Source of the DNA: Parapedobacter sp042666505
GTDB taxonomy: Bacteria > Bacteroidota > Bacteroidia > Sphingobacteriales > Sphingobacteriaceae
Direction: 5' to 3'
Length of the DNA stretch: 64,000 nt
NCBI RefSeq assembly: GCF_042666505.1
Contig: NZ_JBHTDN010000005.1
Span: forward strand, 124,001 to 188,000
Shown here: positions 51,332-59,416 of the stretch, in pieces
Layout of the letters: each line of letters begins with the position of its first letter
How positions within the stretch are numbered: position 1 is the first letter of the stretch
Translations under genes and position numbers: made by a program
The notes under the pieces: model-generated
Told to the model about the DNA's origin: nothing
What the model saw: the letters and a program-made list of their open reading frames with translations, nothing else
The model's database searches: none

Positions 51332-52696
51332 ATGAGCAACATCATCCCTCCCGCATTGGTACGAAAACTTGGAAACCTCGAAGGATTTGACACCGAGGCC
51401 TTCGAAACCGTGCACGAACAGGAGGGGGGAGTTACCTCCATCCGGATTAACCCCGCTAAGCCCCAGACACCCGTTGCCCCCTCTGTTGACCCTGTGCCTT
51501 GGTGTGATACCGGCCTTTACCTTCCGGAGCGTCCGATATTCACTTTGGACCCACGGTTTCATGCCGGCTGTTACTACGTGCAGGAAGCGTCGTCCATGTT
51601 TCTGGCGCATGCCCTCACCGAGTTGGCGCTGGATAAGCAACCGTTGGTCGCATTGGATCTCTGTGCAGCACCTGGCGGAAAGAGCACATTGTTAACTACG
51701 TATCTGCATCCCGACAGCCTACTTATCGCGAATGAGCTCATCAAGAGCCGCGTTATGATTTTAGCCGACAACCTCGTGCGATGGGGGCACCCCAACACCG
51801 TCGTCACCAACAACGATCCTTCGGCATTTGCCCGGATTCCCGGTTACGTTGATCTCTTGCTGGTAGACGCGCCCTGTTCAGGATCGGGGATGTTCCGTAA
51901 AGACCACACCGCCATCAACGAATGGTCTGAGGGTATGGTACAGCTCTGCAGCGAGCGGCAGCGCCGGATTCTGGCCGATAGCCTGCCCGCACTCAAGGAG
52001 GGAGGCATTCTGCTGTATTCCACCTGTTCCTATTCCATCGAAGAAAATGAGGAAATTGCCGATTGGCTGTGCGAAACACAGGGAATGGAATCAATAGCCA
52101 TTCCAATAGATGAAACTTGGGGCATCGAACAAACGCGATCAGAACAACACCGTTGTGCTTGTTTTCGCTTTTACCCGCATCGGCTGCGAGGGGAGGGCTT
52201 TTTTATGGCCGCGTTTCGTAAGATGGCGAAATCGTCTTCTTTTGATCGGCCTAAGCCAAAAACGGAACGTGCAATTGCCATTCCCAAACTGGAAAACTGG
52301 GTGGCCCACCCCGAAAAGTTCTTCACCTTTGCGGTAGGTGAGGATATACACATTTTTCCCAAAGGGCGCGAAACCGATCTCCTCATCCTGCAAAAGATGC
52401 TATATTTGCGAAATGCCGGTACGCACGTCGGCCGCGTGGCGAAGGGAGAGCTTCTTCCGGCACACGACCTGGCCTTGAGTTTAGCCCGCCATCCCGACAT
52501 TCCTTCTGTATCGCTGGATCGCACACAGGCTTTGGAGTACCTCCGAAAAGGCAACCTCCCGCTTCCCGCCAATATGGAAGGGCTTACCGGCTGGGCAATC
52601 GCCACCTACGAGGGGGCCTCATTGGGATGGATGAAGTTGCTTCCCAACCGCATCAACAACTATTATCCGAAAGAATGGCGGATTGTGGCATTGTAA
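51332..52696 (+). CDS. RsmF/NOL1-type rRNA cytosine-C5 methyltransferase
   Basis: The 454-residue SAM-dependent methyltransferase has AAPGGKST (SAM loop), DAPCSGSGMFRKD and YSTCSYSIEENE, which hold the two catalytic cysteines of the RNA m5C methyltransferase family. A C-terminal region of about 150 residues resembles the RsmF PUA-like extension (GRVAKGELLPAHDLAL). It probably methylates 16S rRNA. I chose the ATG at 51332; a TACTTTTG box (51318-51325) ends six bases before it, without a -33 TTG. The gene is convergent with phoH-like. Confidence 0.92.
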   Translation: MSNIIPPALVRKLGNLEGFDTEAFETVHEQEGGVTSIRINPAKPQTPVAPSVDPVPWCDTGLYLPERPIFTLDPRFHAGCYYVQEASSMFLAHALTELALDKQPLVALDLCAAPGGKSTLLTTYLHPDSLLIANELIKSRVMILADNLVRWGHPNTVVTNNDPSAFARIPGYVDLLLVDAPCSGSGMFRKDHTAINEWSEGMVQLCSERQRRILADSLPALKEGGILLYSTCSYSIEENEEIADWLCETQGMESIAIPIDETWGIEQTRSEQHRCACFRFYPHRLRGEGFFMAAFRKMAKSSSFDRPKPKTERAIAIPKLENWVAHPEKFFTFAVGEDIHIFPKGRETDLLILQKMLYLRNAGTHVGRVAKGELLPAHDLALSLARHPDIPSVSLDRTQALEYLRKGNLPLPANMEGLTGWAIATYEGASLGWMKLLPNRINNYYPKEWRIVAL

Positions 52697-52722
52697 GGCT
52701 ATAGGAGCTGTTGATCCGTCAA

Positions 52723-54051
52723 CTACAGTAGATCGTTCGCCAGATTCGCCAGTTCACTCCGTTCGCCCTTTTGCAGGGTAACATGAGCATACAGGGGATG
52801 GTTCTTTACGTTCTCGATAAGGTAGGATAATCCGTTACTTTCCGCGTCGAGATAGGGGGTATCGATCTGGTAAATATCGCCCGTAAACACGATTTTGGTG
52901 TGTTCGCCTGCCCGTGAAATGATCGTCTTGATTTCATGCGGCGTGAGATTCTGAGCCTCGTCCACAATGAAAAAGATTTTGGTCAGCGTGCGGCCCCGGA
53001 TGAACGCGAGGGGGGCGATCGCAATTTTTTCCGTTGCGATCAATTCATCGATTTTAAGGAGCATTTTTTCGTCGTCTGCATACTGCTCCTTGATGAAACG
53101 GATGTTGTCCCAAATAGGTGCCAGAAACGGATCCGTCTTTGACTTCGCGTCCCCCGGGAGGAAGCCGATTTCCCGATTACTTAACGGGATGACCGGCCTG
53201 GTGATGTAGATTTGACGGTAATTCTTTCGCTGTGCCAACGCACTCGCCAGCGCCAATAGCGTCTTTCCGGTTCCAGCATTGCCCTGGATGCTTACCAACC
53301 GGATTGCCGGATTAAGCAGCGCATGTAGGGCAAATGCCTGTTCGGGGTTTCGCGGCTTGATCCGGAAAACAGGGGCCGTAGATACCGATTCCAGGGTCTG
53401 GGCACTTCGGTGATAAAAGGCATACAACGTCTTCCGGTTTTGCCGGATCGCGTAGAACTGATTCGCTCCGATATGATCCAACGGCATATTTCCTACCGGT
53501 ACGGGCATCTTGTTCTTCAGTGCGTCGATGACCTCTGCCGGAAAATCTTTCCGTGTGGTTTTGCCTGTATAAAGCGCTTCTACGTTTTTGATTTTTCCCG
53601 TTTCATAATCTTCGGCCGGGAGATTGAGTGCTTTTGCCTTCAGTCGGAGGCAAATGTCTTTGGATACCAGCACGACTTTTTTATCCGGATTTTCCTCCAT
53701 CAGCACCAACGCCGCATTGATGATCTGGTGGTCGTATTTCGCGTTGCCAAAAATTTTTTCCGCATTCAGCCGCTCAGGCGCGCCGGATAGGATCACCCGG
53801 AATTTGCCTTTGGTTTGGCCATTCAGGCGCACCCAGTGATTAATAAGCTTCTTTCGAGAAAGGTCATCTATCAACCGGATAAAACTACGGGCTTCAAAAT
53901 TCCGGGTTTCATTGCCCCCCTTTAAGTTATCGAGCTCCTCCAATACCTGTACGGGAATAGCCACATCGTGCTCCTGAAAGTTATTCAGTGCATTGTGATC
54001 ATATAAGATAACCGATGTGTCCAGCACAAAAATTTTTCGGGATGCTGCCAT
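52723..54051 (-). CDS. PhoH-family ATPase with N-terminal PIN domain
   Basis: The 442-residue protein starts with a PIN nuclease-like domain (KIFVLDTSVILYDHNALNNF; acidic residues also in LEELDNLKGG). It ends with the PhoH ATPase domain (Walker A GNAGTGKTLLAL, Walker B IFFIVDEAQNLTPHEIKTIISR, TKIVFTGDIYQID). This PIN-PhoH architecture is like PhoH2/YlaK proteins, which have been shown to act as RNA helicase and nuclease in mycobacteria. It stands alone, convergent to the methyltransferase gene, with a 700-bp intergenic region upstream. Confidence 0.93.
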   Translation of the reverse strand: MAASRKIFVLDTSVILYDHNALNNFQEHDVAIPVQVLEELDNLKGGNETRNFEARSFIRLIDDLSRKKLINHWVRLNGQTKGKFRVILSGAPERLNAEKIFGNAKYDHQIINAALVLMEENPDKKVVLVSKDICLRLKAKALNLPAEDYETGKIKNVEALYTGKTTRKDFPAEVIDALKNKMPVPVGNMPLDHIGANQFYAIRQNRKTLYAFYHRSAQTLESVSTAPVFRIKPRNPEQAFALHALLNPAIRLVSIQGNAGTGKTLLALASALAQRKNYRQIYITRPVIPLSNREIGFLPGDAKSKTDPFLAPIWDNIRFIKEQYADDEKMLLKIDELIATEKIAIAPLAFIRGRTLTKIFFIVDEAQNLTPHEIKTIISRAGEHTKIVFTGDIYQIDTPYLDAESNGLSYLIENVKNHPLYAHVTLQKGERSELANLANDLL

Positions 54052-54176
54052 GAATGTCCCTGTTTCCTCTCTTCAATTGAGGGATAAAATTACTGTTTTT
54101 TTGTCACTTCCGTTATTGGAAACCAGAATATTAAGAAGAAAAAGGAAGTATATCGAAAGCGAAAATCTTGGCAGAT

Positions 54177-54273
54177 TGTGGATAACATTTTCAGGTAAAA
54201 ATGTGCAAAACCGGACAAATGTTATCAAAAACACGTGTTCTGATCGCCATAAAGATAAATGCAATGTGCATAA
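54177..54273. other. Pair of DnaA-box sequences in an AT-rich intergenic region
   Basis: Two perfect matches to TTATNCACA lie in the same orientation (minus strand): 54177-54185 (TTATCCACA) and 54265-54273 (TTATGCACA). A one-mismatch copy lies between them (54202-54210). The surroundings are AT-rich and gene-free. This could be a DnaA-binding regulatory site or part of an origin. dnaA is not in the window, and the genes to the right all point toward the site, which does not favour an origin. Confidence 0.4.
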
Positions 54274-54323
54274 GTCACGGCTTTAACGTGGAAAACATGT
54301 TAATAAAATATGAGACCTTTTCC

Positions 54324-54354
54324 TTGACACGTAAGCCTTTTGTTGCTACCTTAG
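54324..54354 (+). promoter_or_regulatory. Strong promoter for the candidate ncRNA
   Basis: TTG at 54324-54326 (part of a perfect TTGACA), 20 bp, then TACCTTAG at 54347-54354, one mismatch from TAnnTTTG. Spacing equals that of the other promoters in the window. No protein-coding start of quality follows; transcription would begin near 54361. Confidence 0.65.
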
Positions 54355-54360
54355 ACAATA

Positions 54361-54722
54361 TCAAGCACAAAGTTCTTTGAATCGCCCAAATGAGTATCCA
54401 AAATGAATAGTTTCAACAGAAACTATTTAGGATAGCTTAGCGATGGATTGGTTCCGAAGAGGCATTATGCCGAACGGAAATTAGCCTGCTCCTGTAAAGG
54501 ACGGCCCAATCAAAACCGCGTACAGGGGTTGTTCCCTTTTTGATTCTCTACGGAGAATGAATTCGGAGAACAAATGCATGACGTATTGCGATGCCTTCAG
54601 TGCATACGCATAAACGTATGCCGACGAAGATACTTGACTTGATACCTGATTTTGCAGCTACGGCTGTGATAAGGTTAAAAACGGAAGGTTCAAATCGAAA
54701 GAAGAGGCCTTCCGTTTTTTTT
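54361..54722 (+). ncRNA. Candidate structured non-coding RNA (~360 nt), family unknown
   Basis: Between a good promoter and a terminator lies a stretch without a convincing reading frame but full of complementary segments. Stem I: 54395-54399/54430-54434 with 54406-54413/54420-54427. Stem II: 54452-54456/54475-54479 enclosing 54461-54464/54468-54471. Stem III: 54489-54496/54521-54528. Segment 54508-54515 in its loop can pair with 54538-54545 (pseudoknot). Stem IV: 54544-54548/54553-54557 closed by a UACG tetraloop. Stem V: 54602-54608/54615-54621. Stem VI: 54655-54658/54663-54666, again with a UACG loop. I do not see the signatures of RNase P RNA, tmRNA or SRP RNA. A divergent 6S RNA or a new family remains possible. 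Confidence 0.55.
54677..54722. terminator. Bidirectional terminator between the ncRNA and the EEP gene
   Basis: A 12-bp stem (54677-54688 with 54708-54719) is flanked by an A run on the left and a T run through 54722 on the right. It can therefore stop the plus-strand ncRNA and also the minus-strand EEP operon ending at 54754. Confidence 0.85.
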
Positions 54723-54753
54723 GTTGGCATCTGCGGAACCGACGTTGCTCGGA

Positions 54754-55878
54754 TCAAAGCTTCAAATCGGCCCAAACCGGGTAATGATCTGATAATTTAG
54801 CTTTGATGATCTGATAACGTGCCACCTCAAAATCTTTGCTCGCAAGGATGTAGTCTATCTGGAAATTTGGAAAATCCCCGTTATAGGTCACCCCCCATCC
54901 ACGACCTTTCTCGCGAAAAGCATTTTGCAGTCTGGACGACACTTTATTCACGGCATAGGACAAGGGGGTATCATTGAAATCTCCGGCTATGAGATAAGGG
55001 ATTTCGCATTCCCGGCTATGTGCACGAAGGGCATCCGCCTGGGCACTACGGGCATTGAACGCCCACTTCAGACGCGCGCCGATCCGCTTCGTAGAAGCCG
55101 CATCTTTTTCAAGAGTCTTGGTCGGGCTCTTGATAAACTCATAGTCTTCTTTTTGGAAACCAATCGAACGCAGGTGAACGTTATATACCCTGAAAATCCG
55201 GCCACCTTTATTGATATCCGTGTAAATCACCCGGTTTACACCGAATTCATGATCCGGGAGGTGACCCGACGCAACGATTGGATGTTTCGAGAAAATCGCC
55301 ATGCCATACGCTTCGTAATCGTTTTCGGCGGTAGGTAAGACATAAGAATAAGGCATCCCGATTTCCCGGTCAAATGCTTTGTTCATCCGATACGTCCCTT
55401 TCTGCCGTGTATAGTATTCTTGGAGGCAAATGACATCCGGAGAAATGCTATCCATCAACTCCATAGACTCCTCCCATATGGTAGGCTCTGTGTTCTTTTG
55501 TTCGAAGGTCCTAAAAAAATGAACGTTATAGGTAAGGACTCGGATAAGAGCCGTATCGCGCGAAGCGACTTCCTGCTCAGGAACCGAGGCGCTAAACCCA
55601 AAATGGTTGGCCAAAGTACCCCATCCCATGAGGATTGCTAGGAGGGAAATCACGGCAAACTTCGCCTTGCGGATTAACCAATAGGCCATGAACAGCCCAT
55701 TAACGATCAGGAGGGGTAAGTATGCGATGCCGAAAAACGCAATAGGCCAAAACGTCTTGGGATTAATAACAGGTGCTAGGTAGCTTAACAGTAACGCGGC
55801 AACCGCAAAAAAATTAACCCATAAAACTGATCTGCTGAAGAAGCCCAGCCGTTTTAACCGCGGTAATATTGCTGCCAT
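54754..55878 (-). CDS. Endonuclease/exonuclease/phosphatase-family membrane protein
   Basis: The 374-residue protein has three N-terminal hydrophobic segments (residues ~15-90) and an EEP catalytic domain with LTYNVHFF, ICLQEYYTRQ, YLIAGDFNDTPLSYAV and the terminal SDHYPVWADL. These hold the Asn, Glu, Asp-Asn and Asp-His residues of the DNase I-like fold. Such membrane-anchored members may cleave phosphodiesters, including lipids, outside the cytoplasm; the substrate is unknown. Its ATG overlaps the stop of the upstream rhomboid gene by one base. Confidence 0.9.
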   Translation of the reverse strand: MAAILPRLKRLGFFSRSVLWVNFFAVAALLLSYLAPVINPKTFWPIAFFGIAYLPLLIVNGLFMAYWLIRKAKFAVISLLAILMGWGTLANHFGFSASVPEQEVASRDTALIRVLTYNVHFFRTFEQKNTEPTIWEESMELMDSISPDVICLQEYYTRQKGTYRMNKAFDREIGMPYSYVLPTAENDYEAYGMAIFSKHPIVASGHLPDHEFGVNRVIYTDINKGGRIFRVYNVHLRSIGFQKEDYEFIKSPTKTLEKDAASTKRIGARLKWAFNARSAQADALRAHSRECEIPYLIAGDFNDTPLSYAVNKVSSRLQNAFREKGRGWGVTYNGDFPNFQIDYILASKDFEVARYQIIKAKLSDHYPVWADLKL

Positions 55879-56762
55879 TAGTACTCATTTTGGCCTTGCT
55901 TACTGGCTTTAAACAAGGCTTCCTTTTCGGCTTTGGTTAAGCTCTCATAACCGGATTGGGAGATTTTATCCAAAATGCGATCAATCACCTCCTGGTTGGG
56001 CACCAACGGTTCTTCCTTAGCCGCAGGCGCGTCGTTACGTACGACCCGGAGCTTGCGCTTTTTACGTTCCCTTCCCAACATACGGCTCCAGTCCTGTCCA
56101 CTTTGCAGCCGCTTTATATAGACAAAGCCGAGTAATGCCCCACCGATATGGGCTATGCTTCCTCCAGCGTTCAAGCCACCAATGGCCAAAATATCCAACG
56201 CAATAAATACCAGCGCTAAATATTTAAGCTTGACGTTGCCAAAAAAAAGCATTCGGATGGTATAATCGGGCAACAGCGTTGCCGTTGCAAATACGACCGC
56301 ACTCACACCGGCGGAAGACCCGATTAAGACCGTGCGGAAGGCCTCCGCCCTAAATACGGGAATTAAGTTAAACGCCAGTAAATACAATACACCGCCCGCA
56401 AGCCCCCCAGCGAGGTAAACAAACGTGAACTGCCTCTTCTTCAGAAAATCAAGGAAAATAACGCCTAGCCAGAACAGCCAGAGCATATTGAAAAGAACAT
56501 GAAACAGCCCTTGCTGCGTAAACATATAGGTCGCGATCGTCCAGGGACGGCGCAACCATCCAGATACGGATGCCGGGAGTTGCAACCACGACAGCACATA
56601 GTCCGCCAGGGGCGCATCCGTAATCCCTAAAACCCTGACCAGCGATAGGACACCAAGCCCCAAAAACACCACGATGTTAATGGCAATCAATACATACAAC
56701 GGGTTTCCCGAACGGAAAGCCTTATGCCATAAATCGCCAATCCATGACCTTTTCATCGCCAT
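55878..56762 (-). CDS. Rhomboid-family intramembrane serine protease with C-terminal tail
   Basis: The 294-residue protein has six hydrophobic segments. The catalytic Ser lies in a GxSx motif (IGSSAGVSAVV) and the His in IAHIGGALLGFVYIKR. A basic, cytoplasmic C-terminal tail of about 75 residues (RKKRKLRVVR, then LDKISQSGYESLTKAEKEALFKAS) is of the DUF6576 type. Rhomboids cleave single-pass membrane proteins within or near the membrane. It follows a second rhomboid gene after 62 bp and is linked to the EEP gene by a 1-bp overlap. Confidence 0.92.
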   Translation of the reverse strand: MAMKRSWIGDLWHKAFRSGNPLYVLIAINIVVFLGLGVLSLVRVLGITDAPLADYVLSWLQLPASVSGWLRRPWTIATYMFTQQGLFHVLFNMLWLFWLGVIFLDFLKKRQFTFVYLAGGLAGGVLYLLAFNLIPVFRAEAFRTVLIGSSAGVSAVVFATATLLPDYTIRMLFFGNVKLKYLALVFIALDILAIGGLNAGGSIAHIGGALLGFVYIKRLQSGQDWSRMLGRERKKRKLRVVRNDAPAAKEEPLVPNQEVIDRILDKISQSGYESLTKAEKEALFKASKQGQNEY

Positions 56763-56824
56763 AGTTCCTGATAAGATTCGCTAATATATGAATTTTTTTT
56801 ATGAATCATTTTTCTGATAAATCG

Positions 56825-57559
56825 TTACCAGTAATTTGGCCTCCGTATCCCCCAAAGTTTAATCAACAGAAAACCCACCAATGCGCCACCGATATGGGCA
56901 AAATGCGCGATAGAACTACCGGTGCGGGAAATGCCCAAAAATAATTCGATTAAGATCATGACCGGAATGAAGTATTTTGCTTTAATGGGTACCGGCAGAA
57001 AGATCAACATCAACGGTGTATTGGGAAACAGGTAACCAAATGCAATCAACAGACCGTAGATTGCTCCTGAGGCGCCCACCATCGGCGTGGTATATATCGA
57101 ACGGAGCGTTTGTCCCTGTGCTTCCGTTAAACTTGAATTTACACTGATGCTTTGTTGAACGACATCAACGTTGGTGATCAACTGCTTTGCCGAAACCGAA
57201 TCTGCGATGGCATACACCTCCATTGCCTGCACCCCAAATTGCAACGCCAGTGCTCCGAGACCGGTGATGAGGTAATAGTTCAGAAAGCGTTTAGATCCCA
57301 TAACCTGCTCCAGGATCGGCCCGAACATAAACAGCGCAAACATATTGAAAAAGATATGCGTGAGCCCGCCATGCATAAACATATAGGTAATCACCTGCCA
57401 GATTTGGAAACCCGGAGAGTCGGGGTAGTATACGCCAAACAGCCGGTTTGCCCCGGGAAAAATAAGCGCGCTGCCAATAAAGCAGATAATATTGACGATC
57501 AGTAAGTTCTTGACAACGGGCGGTATGCCGGAAAACGGTGATGCGGTATTGTTAAACAT
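56825..57559 (-). CDS. Rhomboid-family intramembrane serine protease
   Basis: The 244-residue protein has six hydrophobic segments, the catalytic Ser in VGASGAIYGLLIAFGYLFP, the His in HFAHIGGALVGFLLIKLW, and the L1-loop/helix-2 motif YMFMHGGLTHIFFNMFALFMFG. It has a long loop (about residues 120-160) between helices not present in the second rhomboid. It begins 16 bp after mutL, and the two rhomboids are adjacent. Confidence 0.93.
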   Translation of the reverse strand: MFNNTASPFSGIPPVVKNLLIVNIICFIGSALIFPGANRLFGVYYPDSPGFQIWQVITYMFMHGGLTHIFFNMFALFMFGPILEQVMGSKRFLNYYLITGLGALALQFGVQAMEVYAIADSVSAKQLITNVDVVQQSISVNSSLTEAQGQTLRSIYTTPMVGASGAIYGLLIAFGYLFPNTPLMLIFLPVPIKAKYFIPVMILIELFLGISRTGSSIAHFAHIGGALVGFLLIKLWGIRRPNYW

Positions 57560-57575
57560 AATAGCTTCTCTTCAA

Positions 57576-59405
57576 TTAGTAACGCTCGAACCGTTCGGAT
57601 AGTTCTTGCAACGTAAATGTAAGGATTACGGGTTTACCGCTCAACGACACATTGGGCATTTCGCAGGCAAACAACCGATCAATCAATTCAGCCATGTCGT
57701 CCGTCGACAGGGCAGTGCCCGGCTTAATGGCCGCATGCCGGGCCAGGCTACGGGCCAGTTTCTCCCGCTTCGGCAATTTCAGTGCCGCCTGATTGTTTTT
57801 ATAATCTTCCAGCAGCTGTTCCAACACCTGCCGTTCGCTCATTCCAGACGTCAAATCCGCAGGAATGCCTTCCACGACAAACGTATCTCTGCCAAATTCC
57901 CGGATCTGGAAACCCAGAGCCCGTATATCAGGTAATAAATCGCTGATCAACTGGAAGTCAGCGGCATTCAACGTAACCGTCTGGGGGAATAAGCTTTGCT
58001 GGCTGGCACCTTGCCGGTTTTCCAGCTGCTGGCAAAATTGTTCAAATAAAATACGTTCGTGTGCTGCCTGTTGGTCGATCAGAACAAAACCCGAATGAAT
58101 CTGTGACACAATGTACCGGTTGTGCAACTGAAATGGTTGCTTTTTCCCGGTCTGTGGCGGTTCCGCCTGTAGATCTTCCTCCTCTCCGTGAAGCCCAAGC
58201 TGGCTCGGCATTTCTTTCTTTTGGGTAATCTGATACAGCGTATCCCAGTTCTGCGGAATTGGTGAAGGCTGTCTGCCGCCGCCGGATCTTCCGTTGTCAA
58301 AAGGGTTGAATTCCGGATTGAAGGTAACCGTAGGCGGCGTGATCTCTTCCAAAGGTTTCGGGCTGATCATCTGGCTAAAACCGGTTTCCTGGTTGAAATC
58401 TAAGGTAGGTGTAATGTTATACCGCCCCAAGGACCGCTTTACCGCCGATTGGATAATCGCATAAATCGCTCGTTCGTCTTCGTATTTGATTTCCGTTTTG
58501 GTGGGATGGACATTGATATCAATCTTTGCCGGATCAATTTCGATAAACAGAACATAGAGCGGAAAACTATCGGGCGGGAGGATATCCTCATACGCTTTCA
58601 CCACGGCATGATTCAGGTACGGATCCTTGATAAAGCGGCTATTCACAAAAAAGAATTGTTCGCCACGGGTTTTCTTTGCGTATTCGGGCTTGCCGATAAA
58701 ACCCTTGAGGTTGATGATGGTGGTCTCCTCTTCCACGGGTACAAGCCGTTGGTTGTAGCTGTTGCCAAAAATATGAACGATACGTTGTTTAAGGCTTTCC
58801 CCCGGAAGGTGGAACAATTCGTTGTCGTCGCTATGTAACGTAAAGAAAATGCGCGGATGCGCTAATGCCAGCCGTTGGAACTCATCCACGATATGGCGCA
58901 TCTCTACCGGATTACTTTTCAGAAAATTACGTCTTGCCGGTATGTTATAAAACAGGTTCTTAATCGCAATGCTCGTTCCTGCGGGAAGGCCTTCTGGTTC
59001 TTGCTTAATCACATCCGACCCAGCTATTTCCAGCCGGGAGCCCAACTCATCTTCTACACGCCTTGTCTTCAGCTCCACATGCGCAATCGCTGCGATGGAG
59101 GCCAAGGCCTCGCCCCGGAATCCCATCGAACGAATAGCGAACAAATCCTCCGCCTTTCTGATTTTTGACGTGGCGTGGCGCTCAAAACAAAGTCTTGCAT
59201 CGGTCACGCTCATACCACATCCATTATCGATCACCTGTATGAGCGATTTTCCCCCATCTTTAACAAGTACCCGTATTTTGTCGGCCCCCGCATCAATCGC
59301 ATTCTCGATCAATTCCTTCACCGCCGATGCCGGGCGTTGCACCACTTCTCCCGCGGCAATTTGGTTAGCCACGGCATCCGGCAACAGTTGGATAACGTCT
59401 GACAT
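57576..59405 (-). CDS. mutL: DNA mismatch repair protein MutL
   Basis: The 609-residue protein has the GHKL ATPase motifs (IAAGEVVQRPASAVKELIENAIDAGA, DNGCGM, GFRGEALASIAAI) and a C-terminal dimerisation domain. That domain contains DQQAAHERILFE at the place of the endonuclease motif DQHAx2Ex4E of MutL proteins outside the E. coli type, with Gln for His. It couples MutS mismatch recognition to strand incision. The TGA of uvrA is 11 bp upstream. Confidence 0.97.
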   Translation of the reverse strand: MSDVIQLLPDAVANQIAAGEVVQRPASAVKELIENAIDAGADKIRVLVKDGGKSLIQVIDNGCGMSVTDARLCFERHATSKIRKAEDLFAIRSMGFRGEALASIAAIAHVELKTRRVEDELGSRLEIAGSDVIKQEPEGLPAGTSIAIKNLFYNIPARRNFLKSNPVEMRHIVDEFQRLALAHPRIFFTLHSDDNELFHLPGESLKQRIVHIFGNSYNQRLVPVEEETTIINLKGFIGKPEYAKKTRGEQFFFVNSRFIKDPYLNHAVVKAYEDILPPDSFPLYVLFIEIDPAKIDINVHPTKTEIKYEDERAIYAIIQSAVKRSLGRYNITPTLDFNQETGFSQMISPKPLEEITPPTVTFNPEFNPFDNGRSGGGRQPSPIPQNWDTLYQITQKKEMPSQLGLHGEEEDLQAEPPQTGKKQPFQLHNRYIVSQIHSGFVLIDQQAAHERILFEQFCQQLENRQGASQQSLFPQTVTLNAADFQLISDLLPDIRALGFQIREFGRDTFVVEGIPADLTSGMSERQVLEQLLEDYKNNQAALKLPKREKLARSLARHAAIKPGTALSTDDMAELIDRLFACEMPNVSLSGKPVILTFTLQELSERFERY

Positions 59406-59416
59406 ACGCTGCGAAG

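Noticed and set aside
54052..54360. Call of a replication origin
   Set aside because: Two DnaA boxes are present, but dnaA is not in the window, the genes on the right are transcribed toward the site, and GC skew could not be computed. It is kept only as a DnaA-box finding.
54361..54722. Identification as RNase P RNA, tmRNA or SRP RNA
   Set aside because: The conserved P4-type sequences of RNase P RNA, the tRNA-like CCA end and tag frame of tmRNA, and the SRP RNA core were not found.
54591..54800. 69-residue plus-strand open frame inside the candidate ncRNA
   Set aside because: It reads through the terminator hairpin and the end of the convergent EEP gene, and its sequence resembles no protein I know. 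It is better explained as chance.
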